Positions 1-12,577 of a DNA stretch of 64,000 bases are shown in pieces (positions within the stretch are counted from its first letter, which is position 1; the number at the start of each line of letters is the position of its first letter). The translations under genes were made by a program, and so were the position numbers. Source of the stretch: Anaspis maculata (lineage: Eukaryota > Arthropoda > Insecta > Coleoptera > Scraptiidae); assembly GCA_949128115.1 (NCBI GenBank), contig OX421962.1, positions 41,749,745 through 41,813,744 of the forward strand. Reading direction: 5' to 3'. The notes under the pieces are model-generated. The model saw only the letters and a program-made list of their open reading frames with translations, was not told where the DNA came from and searched no databases.

Positions 1-100
1 ACTCATAGTTTTAGTCCGCACAAGCGGCACCAGAGCGCGTCTAGATTTTTGAAATCGCGAATTGAAAACTATGTCGACGCAGACGCACTATGATTTCTCA

Positions 101-540
101 TATACAGGGTGGCCCAAGGAAAACGTAACAGACAGATTTTGACCTCATACTTTCGAGATAAATCCGGACAGGTCAACTTTTATTTCAAGGGGGATGTTCG
201 AATGCTATTAATTCAACCGTGAAGTTTCACCCCCCGTAGTCAGGGTGGCAGCCTCTTCGAAAATCATAAATGACAAGCGGGGCTGTCATTTCAGCTATTT
301 TGAAGCTGGTTCAATTGTCTTTACAGCAGTGCTACTTTTTTTCCGATTTGATGTAAATTTTCCAAGATAATGCTAATTTCGGTGTTTTTGGAGGGTCACA
401 GCCCCTTCCAGGAGGCTGGTCCGAAGTTGCCAAACCCAGGACGGGGCTTTCTAGGGGAATGTCTCTCTAATAAACATAAACAAATGAAGTTAAGTGCCCG
501 AAATTCTGTCTGTTGCGTTTTCGTTTGGCCACTCTGTATA
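101..540. mobile_element. MITE-like element with TATACAGGGTGGCC ends
   Basis: The left end TATACAGGGTGGCCCAAGGA and the right end GGCCACTCTGTATA are inverted copies, and further matches run inward (AACAGACAGA against TCTGTCTGTT). There is no transposase coding. Ends of this sort with TA flanks are usual for non-autonomous Tc1/mariner-type elements. It shares its end sequence with the element at 60785-61612. Confidence 0.75.
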
Positions 541-2190
541 TCCTGGTAATGCGATGAAAAGTCGTTCAAATTTAAGAGGCCACGATAGTACCTGTCTTAT
601 TTTCCTGCAATAGCGGATAAACAGAAGGATGAACATCAATTCATTTATTGGTAAAATTCATTCATTCTCAGATAATTACCTAAGTAATAACGATACAAAA
701 ACATAAAAGCGAATTTTGTGGTAACTAAATGCACTGGGTTGTATTCCTAAAACAAGTGCTAGTTTTGGAGTGGCCGTTCCAAATCTTTGATGGCGGTCTT
801 CCTATCATTTTTATAACCATACATAAAATGGAAACGAATAAATATTTACTCTATTATAAAATTAAGATGTCTTTATTTCTCGATTTACAATTACTATTTT
901 TGAAGCAATGTCGTCCACAAACACGTCATTGATAGAAATGATTACGAGATAATTGTTATGGAATAAAAAATGGAATTACAAACATCGGAAGAGCGTCGAT
1001 GACTACTGTGAACTAATGAAATCCATATTTGATGATATATCAATCGGCATCAAATTACAAACTGCCATGTCTATGTTTAGACTACTGACATTTTGTGGTT
1101 TTTGACAAAATAATTATGTTATGTTTCAACGACTAATTATAGCTTTTAATCCTCTAATTTTTATAAAATCAGCAGCGTTTTCAGTGCAACAAGTTAAATA
1201 TAGAACTCGCAAATTGCACTTCATCGAGACACACAATTTTATCGTTGAAATCGAAGGATTGGTTTGGTCGTTTTATTTTTCAGTGTGAGCCTCCCGCCAC
1301 CGCGACTAATTAGTTTAATGAGTTCTCTTGTAATTTGATAAATTGGGCGCTGGAGAAAAAGTCGGGAGTCATCGACGTCAGAGGGAAGTTTCTTCACAAA
1401 TAATTCTCGCTTAAATGCAATTTTCCATACCTAAAACTCGATGCCGTTAATAGGAAGCTGCGCGTTTCTTATAATTGATCATCATTTAGAAGTAGAAAAT
1501 ATAAATCGTCTAGGAAGCACAAAACTACCGAGTGCTAAACTTATTATCGTTAAAAAATGCAGAATAAACTGGGAAAACCCATACAAAGTTGAACAAGCGA
1601 CCATTTAATGCATTGTGTGTAGATATGTGGGAGCTTTCCAGGATTAGGCAAGTCAAGTGGTGAAACCTGAAAACTCACTTATTGATAAGTGACAAGCGTC
1701 ACTGCGCCTACGAAGTGAAACGTTTCTGAGTAATGTTATAGTACATAATTGATGTAAGTACTTATGTTGTAGGTATGCTATGGGGCCAAGTAATGTAGTG
1801 GAACCTCACGCTTGACTTCGATCACCAGTCATATCAACAATATTATTTGTCGAATAAGACATTTTGCTTCACTTGTAGATATGTAGCTTGAAAAGCACAC
1901 AAGCCATTACCCTCGGAGTGTGCCTGTTGAAAAAAGAAATTATGAAGCTTGAGAACAGTCAGCTCAAATTTTGAACGTTCCAGAAAAAATCAAAATTTGA
2001 CAAATATTTTTGGAAAGTTCACATTTTGAGCATGTAGTACGTTCAGGAACTTTCTTGCAGCTTCCCAAAATGCCTACAGACAAAAGGCTTCTGTGTCGTT
2101 CAACAAGCTATGACTGACAACAAAACGGCTTATTGGCCGGTATTGTGAATATAACTTTATTACGTCGAAAAATGAGTGGTTTGGTATAAG
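541..2190. other. No recognised gene
   Basis: AT-rich sequence, presumably intron or flank of the minus-strand receptor gene. I see no splice-bounded coding block or clear repeat. Confidence 0.4.
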
Positions 2191-2193
2191 GAT

Positions 2194-2345
2194 AAGGCCG
2201 AGTGTTTCAGTTGGAGATTAACCTTCGTTTCATAAAACTTGATTCAACTGCCACAGATTCAATTGTTGCACCCATTGTCTCCGCAGTAGTTAAACCAAGT
2301 TTCCCTAAACAAAAGTTAAACTCCAACTGAAATACTCGGCCTAAG
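2194..2345. repeat. Short inverted repeat element
   Basis: Arms TAAGGCCGAGTGTTTCAGTT and its near-inverse ending at 2345 flank about 100 bp that include a second inner inverted pair (CTTGATTCAA / TTAAACCAAG). The size and layout fit a small foldback MITE. No target duplication was resolved. Confidence 0.6.
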
Positions 2346-2869
2346 AGGGGGTTATAAGAAATTAAAAGTGCACCACAGGCAAAAAGTTTCGATTTGAGGA
2401 AAGCTCAAATCACCTCTTCGAGAAAAAAAAAATCTTTCACGCAAAAGACTGTGAAATGTGGTATGCATTACAAATTCAGAAGTGAACCGAGAACTAAAGT
2501 ACCCATGCAAAGTATTTTCGTAGTGCGTCAAATGACCTGTGATTTCCCAAATTTCTCCGGAGCTTCAGATTTCTCCCGAAAAGGCGCCGAAGATTTCGTC
2601 ATTTTTTTTTTATTTATTATTTCTTCACTTGCATTCGCGTTCGCGTGACTAGAAAAGTCGCGGGATAGAAAAGTCAACTGGACTGACTTCGCGATATTAC
2701 AGCAAGCTATCTATATGCACGGTTCCTCCGCCAAATGTGCAGGTTTGTGTCTTACTTGCGCGTCGTGATCTCCAGCAAGTCTCTTGTGTAAAGTTTGTTT
2801 CAAAGTTTCAAACCTATTTGGTGTAAGAGCGTAAAACTAGAACTGTCTACGAGAACTCTGTTAGGGACT

Positions 2870-3595
2870 ATGGAGATAGGCGTTAACCGACAGGCAGTAG
2901 CATATCAAGATAGTTTTCACCAAAAATACGGCTCATTTCTGATGGTAGAAGTGTGCTTTCACCATCAAGAGCAATTCCCAACAATTTTGTTAGCAGAGGC
3001 ATATATTTTACATTTTTTATCGAAAAAAAAAAAAGCATGGAATAGTTGCAAAATAGAAAAAATCGTTTATCTACAAGCGTTAAATAATACCCGTCACTTT
3101 TAGCACGTCGTCATGGGCGACGTGAAAAAATGATGATTCTGCGCATTCCTGTCATATTTTCAATAAATTCTGACATTTACCAAACATTTCAAAGACCATT
3201 GTAGATAAAATCCTGTACGATACACGCGTTAAAAGTGTCTTATTTTGTTCGCGGTGTTGCTCTACTCGCTAATGCTCGTTTCGCAAGCGTCCCCGCTCAC
3301 AAAATAATACCTGTCACTTTTAACACTCGTATCGTAAATAGCTATTATAACACACGTTATTATAATATACTATAATCTACTACTATTATCAAACGCGTGT
3401 CGTACTAGCGCTTGACTTTTATGACACTGAAAGGCATTGCTACCTCTAGAATTCGTCAATTTCTTCGAAATATTTTAGGCAAAATAGATAAAATAGTATA
3501 TTACACTCGTTTAATAAGACGTGTTGTCACACTCCTTCCTTCGTTTGACAAACTTCGTCTTATTAAACTCGTATAATAATATACTATTTTTGATA
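2870..3595. repeat. Interspersed repeat, also present at 17135-17735
   Basis: The segment 2920-3080 is the reverse complement of 17290-17430 (for example aatacggctcatttctgat). The end at 3545-3595 (cttcgtcttattaaactcg and on) matches 17698-17740 directly. Around 3485-3595 the sequence folds on itself (AGTATATTA...TAATATACT). Noncoding; it looks like a foldback family with rearranged copies. Confidence 0.6.
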
Positions 3596-3599
3596 CAAA

Positions 3600-6500
3600 A
3601 GAGCGTTTTCAGGCCCGAAGCCGTGTTTGCCATCACTCGAATTTTTTGTAAATTTTGAAACTACTTTGACAAATGTCAAGCTAGATACATAAACAGTAAA
3701 ACTTATATTTTTGATTATGCATTACTTAGCGCGTTATGTATCGAAACGATTCCGGAAAAAAAAATAAGAGCAACAACTCGGTCTAATATGATACCAATTC
3801 CAGGCTATCATCATATAAAAGCATCAATTGAGACATAAAGAAAACATGTTAAGGTCGATGTTAAGGCTTCCAATAAACCAGCATTCATATTCCTAATATC
3901 ACCTAGAAATAGGTATTAGAGCTTTTGGGTGAACTTTCACTCGACTTTCACTCTGAGCTTGATTCGGATCAAGTAGGAGGGTACTTGGCCATAAATTTTC
4001 CGTTGATTCTGCAAGAATGATTCATGTGTACAAAACAATAGGCATAAAAGAGTATCGATTAGGCTGTAAATTTACTAAAAGCCCGTTTTCAGAGACAATA
4101 ATGCCCTATCGCGTCACCATGAAAAAGCCCAGTCCTCCATTATACAGCCACCGACCGCCCGTATCTATGATACTTTGTCCGAACTCCGCATGCGATTCGA
4201 TAAATTGTTCAGGAGTAGGTGCGTAAAAAAATCACATTTTTACAATAGTCTGTGATCACTTATCCGGCAACAAAGTATGCCTCAAACTCTATACTTACCA
4301 ACAATAAGGGTTGACTGAATGGTGGGATCCCTAGAAAAAAATCACCTCGTCCTACATCAATTAACGGCTGCTAGTGCTTATCGGGCAGATAAGGTAAGAG
4401 GATATTAAACGAAGCGTAGATCAGATCTGGAGAATCCTAATCACTCATCAATCATCATCAGTTTCATCATAAAAAATGTTATTAAGACTGTCAAGTTGTT
4501 ATTAAAGCTGTCTGTACGCGTATACGTCCATATTTTCTTTGACTGCTGACTGAGCCTCAACTTCGGCGCTTCGACGAACGGCGAACAACCTGTAGATTAT
4601 CAATAACGTAACCATCTGATACATGTTGCATATGCAAGGGATTTACATAAGTTTTCCGTACCGGAGCAGTATGTTACGTTACTTACTGTTGGAAATTAGC
4701 GTTGGGTGTTGACCAGACCCATACCTGTAGCCAAGCAGTTAGCCCTTGGTCAGAGGTTAGACGTCAGGACGTCACGTGACATTTAGCGTTACGTCGTAGA
4801 TACGTGAGAATCGCGCGAACTGTCTATTACCTGTGCAGTCCCGCTGCAACTATTTTTGAATTTTGATTCTCCTCGATCAGAACTTATTGCGAGATGCGTG
4901 TTTTGATACGGATATGCGGTAGCACATTTGCGGTGAATCCTTGAAAGACTCTTGAAATTATATTATTTGAGGAGTTCACATAACTGACAGTTCAACATCT
5001 GGTGTGGATAGATTCAATTTAAGCTATTTATTATTCAATTTTTACCTTATACTCACTATTCTTTCTATCCTATAGTGGAAATTACGTTTAATAAGAAAGA
5101 AAGGAAGAAATCTGCCTACATTATATCTAGTGTACCTACCTAATTGAGTCCGGCTAAAAAACATAAAAGACCTTTCTGGAGACTTTCATCTACTCTGCCT
5201 TCATTAATCGAGTTCCTTGATAATTTTTCGTCGCTCTAAATGAAGTTATGCACTAACGCAATTAGCTATATAACTAAAGGTATTACCCCCTGCTCTACCT
5301 TCTACGGGATAGGTATACCTACCTAAGCTAATAACCACAATCTCAGTTATACACATCACATTTTTCCTTCTACGTAGACTTGAAAATTAAAATACTTAAT
5401 TATATTTGAGAAATTTAACGTTGTGGATAATTTTAGCCCATATAAGGAGGACGTGTCAATTTTACAAAAACAGGACACGTTTGTCGTGATCCGTGAGTGT
5501 TACTGCTTACTGCATACACAGGAAACACATCCTTTAGATTCAACGTAGGTAGTAAGGCCAAAAGTTTTAAGAGAGCGAATATGAATTCTCTTCCCTAAAT
5601 TGTAACTTTATCTCGAAGCAAATCCTGCAAGGACTTTTAACCTTAATTTATGCGTTTAAATAAGACACCTGATATAAAAGTAAGGGTATAATCCTCCCGC
5701 GACTAACGGAGGAAATTTTCATGGCTGTCAGACGCATAAGTTATCGGCGAGAGCTATAAATTGAAATTTTGGCTGTTCGTAACTTGAATCCAAATACAGA
5801 CATGATAATGAAGTTATTGTGCGCGGCCGACACGTCACAATGCTATCCCTGCAAAACACAAAATGAGCCTCGTTTGTGTTACGTAATATGCAAAACACTA
5901 ATGAAAATTTTGTGTCCCTCGTATGATGATACTCTCATTTATAATCCTCTGATATCGGATAGCTTGTCTTTATGTAGGTACCTAGGTACTGAAACGTAGG
6001 TGAACAATATCAAATACAATTAAGGTGTATCTGCATTGTCCTTTTATTCCATATAACACATCGATCCGTGATCCAGGTACGCACCCGTATAAATGGGGGA
6101 AAGTTTACAAAACAATTTGTTAATAAGTAGCAGTTTTCGAATAACTCTGCACATTCCACGTTATTGCATAAGAGTAGCTAATATACCTAACGCACAAATT
6201 TGGACCCACTGTGTGTTGTAGCAGCATGAGATAGGTATTTGGCCGCAAGAGGATCAACGCGGAATTTCGGATGATGAAGGAACAAGTCAATACGAGAACA
6301 ATACAAACAACAATAAATGCTCGCTTGGATATTATACACTTTGAAACTGGAATGTCTATAGTTTTCGCTTCGTTTATTATTGAATAATTAGGTATTCGAC
6401 TATTACATACTGATCAAAATCCAAAAGTTGTAAGAGTTCTCGCGAACAACTGTTGAGAAGATGAAATGTTATCAAGATGAGAATATACAGTAAACAACAT

Positions 6501-7129
6501 TGCCAGTACTACGACCCCTAAGTTTACTTTCAATCATTCGCCACGCGCAGGTTTGAAGTTACCTATACAACTTTTCAATTTAGCCCTAATCCTGGCCAGT
6601 CTCTAGATAATCCGAATAGGTACGAGTATTAGTAACTCCTATTTCCAATTACCTCGGATTATTGTCTGTGCAAAAATTCATTATCTGTGGCTTCAGGCCT
6701 GACGTGTTTTGTATCTTTCCTAAAGAAGAGACAATTGGATTCGTAGAGTATCTACGGACAGGTAGGTGTACCCGTAGTAATATACGGAACCCCTTCAATA
6801 ATTTGTATTTTGCAACACCTCAATCCTCATTCTCAGAAAGAAAAAGTAAGGTGAAGTGAAGTAAGTGAGCCCAACAAAATACAAAATTCAAATAATCCAT
6901 TCATAACCTACTGAAATTCTTCAGAATCTTAGCAGAAGTAGAATATTTTAGATGCGTCAATGTAAATTGTTTCTGTCATGGTGTATCACATCGCAGGTAC
7001 AGATTCTGCTTCAGAAATGATACTACGACCGTACCTTTTTTTTTCATAAATTTTAGATAGGGAGGGCGCACTCACACCATATTTGAGGCAACCAGATCAC
7101 CATCATTGGTTATCTTCTGAGTTTGATAA
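3600..7129. other. No recognised gene
   Basis: AT-rich sequence with short AGGT/ACCT runs. On the minus strand 4225-4105 is an open stretch without a start that looks codon-like (see findings). Nothing else is supported. Confidence 0.35.
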
Positions 7130-7562
7130 ATGATTATTTTCTTGCGGCAAATGCAACAAAGCTTAAACGTCTGCGTTACCATTACTGGTGAACGTCTCGA
7201 TCAGCAGTTTCCCGTTTCAGCAACAAACGGTATGCTGAACGGTACCGTTGCCAGCAATCACGCTGAGTATGTCCAACCCTTTCACAATCAAAACCGCGTG
7301 ATCTTCCTCCTGTGCTATGCATGGCTTTACCTTCGTTGATGGCGTTTTTGATCAGCATTTCCCTGTTCCAGCATGAAACACGGTATGTTGAACAGCATTG
7401 GTACCTGAATTCGCGTTGCAGATGTCCGACTTTTCTGCAGTGAAGCAGCGCGTATTTCCTCCTGTTTTTGCCTCGTTGGACTGACGTTTGTTCCCGGACA
7501 AAGCGCCAAGAAGTTCCCGAACATTTTCTTGACTGACTTCTTCGGAGTATGCGAAACTCCAG
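7130..7562 (-). pseudogene. Decayed Ty3/gypsy gag with two zinc-knuckle remnants
   Basis: On the minus strand two CCHC-like motifs survive. Positions 7310-7242 read G-F-D-C-E-R-V-G-H-T-Q-R-D-C with the first Cys replaced by Gly; 7462-7400 is a frameshifted copy ending VGHLQRE. Nucleotide similarity to the gag remnant at 43700-43990 on the plus strand is clear (the aggagga-purine run before each knuckle, ctgctgatcga after). No continuous reading frame remains. Confidence 0.6.
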
Positions 7563-7565
7563 ATA

Positions 7566-7980
7566 TCTTATTATAATGATAATAATAATACTTTATTCGT
7601 GTTAAAATGTGAAAAACAGACACTTACACCCGTCAAAAGAAAAGAAAATAAATAAATAAATATATGTATGTATGTTATAATGAATGTAGTTCATCTCTTT
7701 CAGTCGATAAGTCAGCGAAGAAAATCTGGATGAGTTAATGAGAACTGCCTGGATAAGAATGTCTGATGTTGACTGTACTACCAATAATGATCATCTGACG
7801 TAGGTCTGGGTCGTCAAGTCCACTGATCTGATTGGAGTACTTCTTAATATGTCGGCCAAAAGATCCGCTGGGTGCGCTAGGTGAACCCAGTCTTAGGTCG
7901 TCAGCTTCAAATTTCTGTAGGATTTCTCCGCTTTGCGCCTTAGTCTTCAGCTGGATCTGATGAATCTGCCGCACGTGATT
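7566..7980 (-). pseudogene. Possible LINE 3' end
   Basis: On the minus strand an open 79-codon segment (7735-7974) is followed by noncoding sequence and an AATAAAGTATTATTATTAT tail at 7575-7600. This arrangement is usual for the 3' end of a non-LTR retrotransposon. I do not recognise the protein segment, so the family is unassigned. A similar ATT-rich tail occurs at 40097-40124. Confidence 0.35.
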
Positions 7981-8988
7981 GTCGAAGCTTCAGCATACCC
8001 TAGTTAGTTTAACTAAATCAACCTGTTCACACTCTGGAGCCGTCTGTTGCAGTTCTAACGCTGAGCCCCAGGTCTAATGCTGTAGCTTCATCGTCGTCAC
8101 TCCAATTATTAGCTCCGGCAGCAGAAGCTTTGTATTCTTCGTAGCAGCTTCACTTTGATGGAACCCTGCACAAGTAACCATCGTATAACTAGCGACGTTA
8201 TACGTAAACTAACAGCTGCATCGAATTGGCTTCCATCGCTTTTATTTAGACTTGGAGCTTTTATACACTGCCGTCAAAATATCACATTTGTTGCGCTACA
8301 GTCGTCAAATTTCTCTTTCTTCCAGACGCTTCCTTACCTGCTCTTCTGCAAGATTCTTCAATTCTTCATCTACTACTTAAGGCTTCTCCTTTTTCTGTTC
8401 TTCCAGAAGATTTTTCTTCATAATACCGCTACAGGCCAGGTGCATAGAAGTCGCCTACCTAAGCTACCTTTGAAGTTTCAAACTTACAAAATTACGAAAA
8501 TCGTGCAGATTCGCGTAACCAGTCTACCCCCTTTTGCGGGGGGGCTCTTTGAGCTGGTTCAATTGGTAGGGTAGGCAAAATCAAGGGTGTGAACCCCAGA
8601 ATTCATCTGGATTTGATATGAGACAAAACAGTTCGGCTCTGGATTCTTCTTTCAACCAAGCCCTTCAACATAGCTAAGAGGGACAAGCCAGCGAATTAAT
8701 TTGAATGAATTCACTCCAACAATTCGTAGATTACATGATCCAAAATTTTACTTTTATTTGCATTATATTACACGAATCTATATTTATAATTTTTTCAGAA
8801 AAGCGGTCAAAAAATGTCCTTCCCGACCAAATAACACGGGGGCACATTTTCATCTAGCCCGGCCCTGGATTTTGATGACAACTCCCATATGACTACTTGA
8901 TAAGTCCCAACCCAACAGAGAAATATTACTGGTTTTTAACAAAAAATCTTCAACCGTTTCAAAAATATCGCTTATCAAACTTTCATCC
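7981..8988. other. No recognised gene
   Basis: A plus-strand frame of 139 codons (8155-8574) exists, but its product is low in hallmarks and the region sits among repeat debris; I do not call it a gene. Confidence 0.3.
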
Positions 8989-9606
8989 TATACAGGGGAT
9001 TCAAAAGTGTCGGACCACCTCGAAGGTGCGTCATATGGAGTTGTGGTTGTAGAGTGCTGAAAAGTTGTTAAAAAAATTCGATGTCCTCTAATTTTGAAGT
9101 TATGGGAGGACAACAGTTGGTCCTTCGATCGCTTCTATTTTGGTTGTTCCAAAAGATTTTAGTAAACTGTTTGTGGAAAAACAATGAGTAAAAAAAATCA
9201 ACCTCTGCATCTATATCGAATTTCTGTTTTCCATACAGGGCGAATCATAAACTACAAAAATTCAATTTTCCTAAAAACCAGAAGCAAAAGAATCCTATCA
9301 AAATAAATTATGTTTTAGACTTTTGTTGTGCTCTACATAGGTTATGAGAGCAATGTGGCTGTTTGCAGGCACTTTTAGGAAAAAATAATTTTCAGGATTC
9401 ATAACTCACCCTGTATACAAAACAGAAATTCTTTGCAGATTCAAAGGTTGATTTTTTTGTGTTCATTGTTTTTCCAACTTTCGTCCTTCCATAACTTCAA
9501 AATTGAAAGGCATAGAATTTTTATTTCAACAACTTTCGGGTACTCTACTACACCTCCATATTACGCACCGCCAAGATGGTCCGACACTTTTGAATCATCC
9601 TGTATA
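8989..9606. mobile_element. Palindromic MITE with TATACAGG ends
   Basis: The left terminus (TATACAGGGGATTCAAAAGT, continuing through GTCGGACCACC) is inverted at the right terminus (GGTCCGACACTTTTGAATCA, then TCCTGTATA). A third TATA-less copy of the end (CATACAGGGCGAATCATAA) lies inside near 9233. No coding. The element directly abuts the next palindrome and shares its terminal TATA. Confidence 0.75.
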
Positions 9607-10692
9607 CAGTGGTCAACATTCGAAGTGGAGCACCCAAAAATTTGCATTGACTTTAAATCGCTGTAGCTCCTGAAGAAATGGACCAATATGAATATATTTT
9701 TCCCCCTGCATAGCTGACTACTTCAACAGTAACATGCTGCATTCAATTCTTTGTGCTGATGTGGCATGTCTAATATACAGGGTGTGAATTGTGGTCCTGC
9801 AAAAGTGGTCAAGTTTGTATCCGTCCCGTTCCTCGAGAATTTTTTTCCGATATTTATTCTAAACTGTTCCAAGAGGGAGTGAACCTCATATCTCGAAATG
9901 GTTTTCCAGGTTTTATTTTATCTTTTCAATTTACAGATCTCAAAAAAGCGATATTTCAAACATTCGGTCATAATTTTTTCAACTGTCGTCCGATTCTGAA
10001 AATCTTGGGCTCATTTTGAAGCTAATAAAACTACATGCAATAATTTTACGGTGTCAGAGCTTACCAGTGGCAGACTTATTATATCAGGGGGCGCATGAAA
10101 AAATAACCAACTAGGAGAAAATCTTCGAAAATTTGTTGGTGGAATAAACAAACCAAAATGGAACGTGCCTTGAGAAGATTAACTAATTTCGATCATTTAA
10201 AAGTGTTTTACTCATCAATTGGCCAAGAAATGTGGGTGGTAGATCCAAAATTCGATTGCGTGTTTTTTCTTGTCGCCGCCGTTCTTACTCACCTATGTAT
10301 GGCTCTAACCTACGTTACTAAAATCAGAACTGGTACTTGAAGTTTCATCGCCGAATTCATCGCATTTATTACCAAACTCTCCTTGGCGATGAAACTTCAA
10401 GTACTAGTTCTGATTTTGGTAACGTAGGTTACCAGCCATCCATAAGTGAGTAAGAACGGCGGCAACAAAAAAACACGCTCACCAAACCACTTTTGCAGAA
10501 CCACACTTTGACACCCTGTACATTAGACATGCTACATCAGCACAAAGAATCAAATGCAGCATGTTACTGTCAAAGTAGTCAGCTATACAGTGAGAAAAGA
10601 TATTCAAATTAGTCCATTTCCTCAGGAGCTACAGCAATTTGAAGTCAATACAAATTTTTGTGTGCTCCACTTCGAATGTTGACCACTGTATA
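9603..10692. mobile_element. Nested foldback element
   Basis: The outer ends TATACAGTGGTCAACATTCG and CGAATGTTGACCACTGTATA are exact inverses. Inside, a second element with ends TATACAGGGTGTGA-like (9774) and TTTGACACCCTGTA (10520) also forms inverted arms. The core 10258-10475 is a third inverted pair (cgaagttt/aaacttc arms around GAATTC). The left inner arm carries about 440 bp not matched on the right, indicating a later insertion or loss. Confidence 0.75.
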
Positions 10693-10799
10693 TACAAAAC
10701 TATGCCATTGGTCTATGTAAGGTCACACATGAATCACCCTGTATAAGGTGCGGTGGCCAGAACAGGTCAGATCTGAATCAACACCGAGAGTGCGAACAA

Positions 10800-10921
10800 C
10801 TGCGAAGGCGATATCTAAGTGCGACAATTTTTTTGACGTATAATTGAGTAGTACGCGATACCTAATAGTGTGTTTAAATGTTGTCTCTCAGTTTTCTAAG
10901 TACCTGACGCAAATTCGTAAC
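10800..10921 (+). mobile_element. LTR 3' fragment (second gypsy-like family)
   Basis: The segment with AGTAGTACGCGATACCTAATAG, GTGTGTTTAAATG and the terminal GCAAATTCGTAACA closely resembles the 3' end of the LTR fragment at 36800-36872. The 5' TGTTACG end is absent, so it is truncated. Confidence 0.5.
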
Positions 10922-11580
10922 AGTAGGTATTGATCTCAATCGATCCTAAGTATCCTTGGGTACTTTTTATTTATAAAAAATTACACAGCATATTGCTATA
11001 ACTTTTAGGCCAAAGACGCTATAAGTGCATCATTCAGTCAATGCACTCGAATTCAGCTGGTATAAGTAAGTTCACGAGCTCTCAGTCTGCGAATTCATTT
11101 TCCATTTATGGTCGTTCAATCAATTTCAATTCAATATCACTGCTTTTTCTTTTCGCTGCAACTTTACAAAATATCGTTGGATTTTAGAATTCTGCAATTC
11201 TCCAGCGTGCAATAGATGAAATCACCCCAGAAGAAATGTGTACTTCGACTTTGTCACATTATTTCTATCTGCGTAAATTCCATTGACAGCCATTGTCGCA
11301 TGCGATAATTTTTTATTCCGTTTCAACCATCCAGAATCCTTTCAGATCAATAGTCTTAAAGATTCAAGTTCCACTTTGTGTTTCTATTCACAACAATTTT
11401 CCGCGCCTTTTTGTTTGTGTTGAATTTTTTACGGCAGACCGGAACCAGCGCCAATGGCGCACCAGCTTTTAACGCTGTAAACGCCAGAGAGATACGGACT
11501 TATTGTGTTTTCGGCGACAATGAAAAAGTCGCAATAACTGACGGTTTCTGTTTTGCACTTCTCATTCGCAATCGCAATTC

Positions 11581-12340
11581 AGTAAGAAACCAATTATTAT
11601 TGTTCTTAAAGTTACTTTGAAACCACATGGAAGTGGCGTTCACTGGAAGTAAACCGAGCTTTTCTACCGCCTGCTTAGTAATTATTGAAACTTTAAGTAG
11701 GTATGGCCTGGTGTACCTACGCCTGTATCTCTACCTTACTTTAAATGAAATGGCATGACTTCATTCAATTGACTATTGCCGCATGCATTTGATGGTACTT
11801 GCCTACATGCGTATTATTCAACGAGCCTCTGTAATAATGGTTATTGCTCAAGAGGATGTATTTTGCTGACACGAGTCTCGGCGAGTGTCGTAAAGCATCC
11901 GAAATGTTTTATTCAAAAATTTACCTTGAAGAGCTTTTGCCTTCGAAAAAATCCTAAGTATCCAGTAAGAAACCAATTATTATTGTTCTTAAAGTTACTT
12001 TGAAACCACATGGAAGTGGCGTTCACTGGAAGTAAACCGAGCTTTTCTACCGCCTGCTTAGTAATTATTGAAACTTTAAGTAGGTATGGCCTGGTGTATC
12101 TACGGCTGTATCTCGACCTTACTTTAAATGAAATGGCATGACTCCATTCAATTGACTATTGCCGCATGCATTTGATAGTACTTGCCTACATGCGTATTAT
12201 TCAACGAGTCTCTGTAATAATGGTTATTGCTCAAGAGGATATATTTTGCTGACACGAGTCTCAGCGAGTGTCGTAAAGCATCCGAAATGTTTTATTCAAA
12301 AATTTACCTTGAAGAGCTTTTGCCTTCGAAAAAATCCTTA
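11581..12340. repeat. Tandem duplication, 383-bp unit, two copies
   Basis: AGTAAGAAACCAATTATTAT starts at 11581 and again at 11964. The two units remain nearly identical to GAAAAAATCCT at their ends, with only scattered substitutions, which implies a recent duplication. Each unit holds the same short open frame, but it has no recognised similarity and is probably a shadow of the repeat. Confidence 0.85.
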
Positions 12341-12359
12341 GTTAAAACAGGTCGTTCGG

Positions 12360-12577
12360 TTTCTTGAAAAAAAGTGGTTCCAACTTTCTTCTTTTTTTTG
12401 GAAAAAATGTAAAACTATTTTCACTTTGACGGAACTATTGACCCTTCAAACGAAAAGTACTAGAAGGGTTTAATTTCTCTGTAGAAATGGTAGAATAAAT
12501 AAATAACAAAAAATTTGCCGAAAGGCTTCAAGAGCAGCGTTTGGTGATCAGTTGATGTCTCCCAACTTCAAAGGTAT
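12360..12577. repeat. Repeat split by a solo LTR (left part)
   Basis: The left part includes GATGTCTCCC...AAAGGTAT, which matches 22268-22290, a copy without the LTR. Sequence near 12415-12450 is the inverse of 13735-13765 (tttgacggaactat / atagttccgtcaaa), so the host repeat is itself a foldback. Confidence 0.6.

Noticed and set aside
8155..8574. 139-codon plus-strand frame
   Set aside because: Phe/Leu-rich translation of AT-rich repeat debris, with no recognised domain or splice support.
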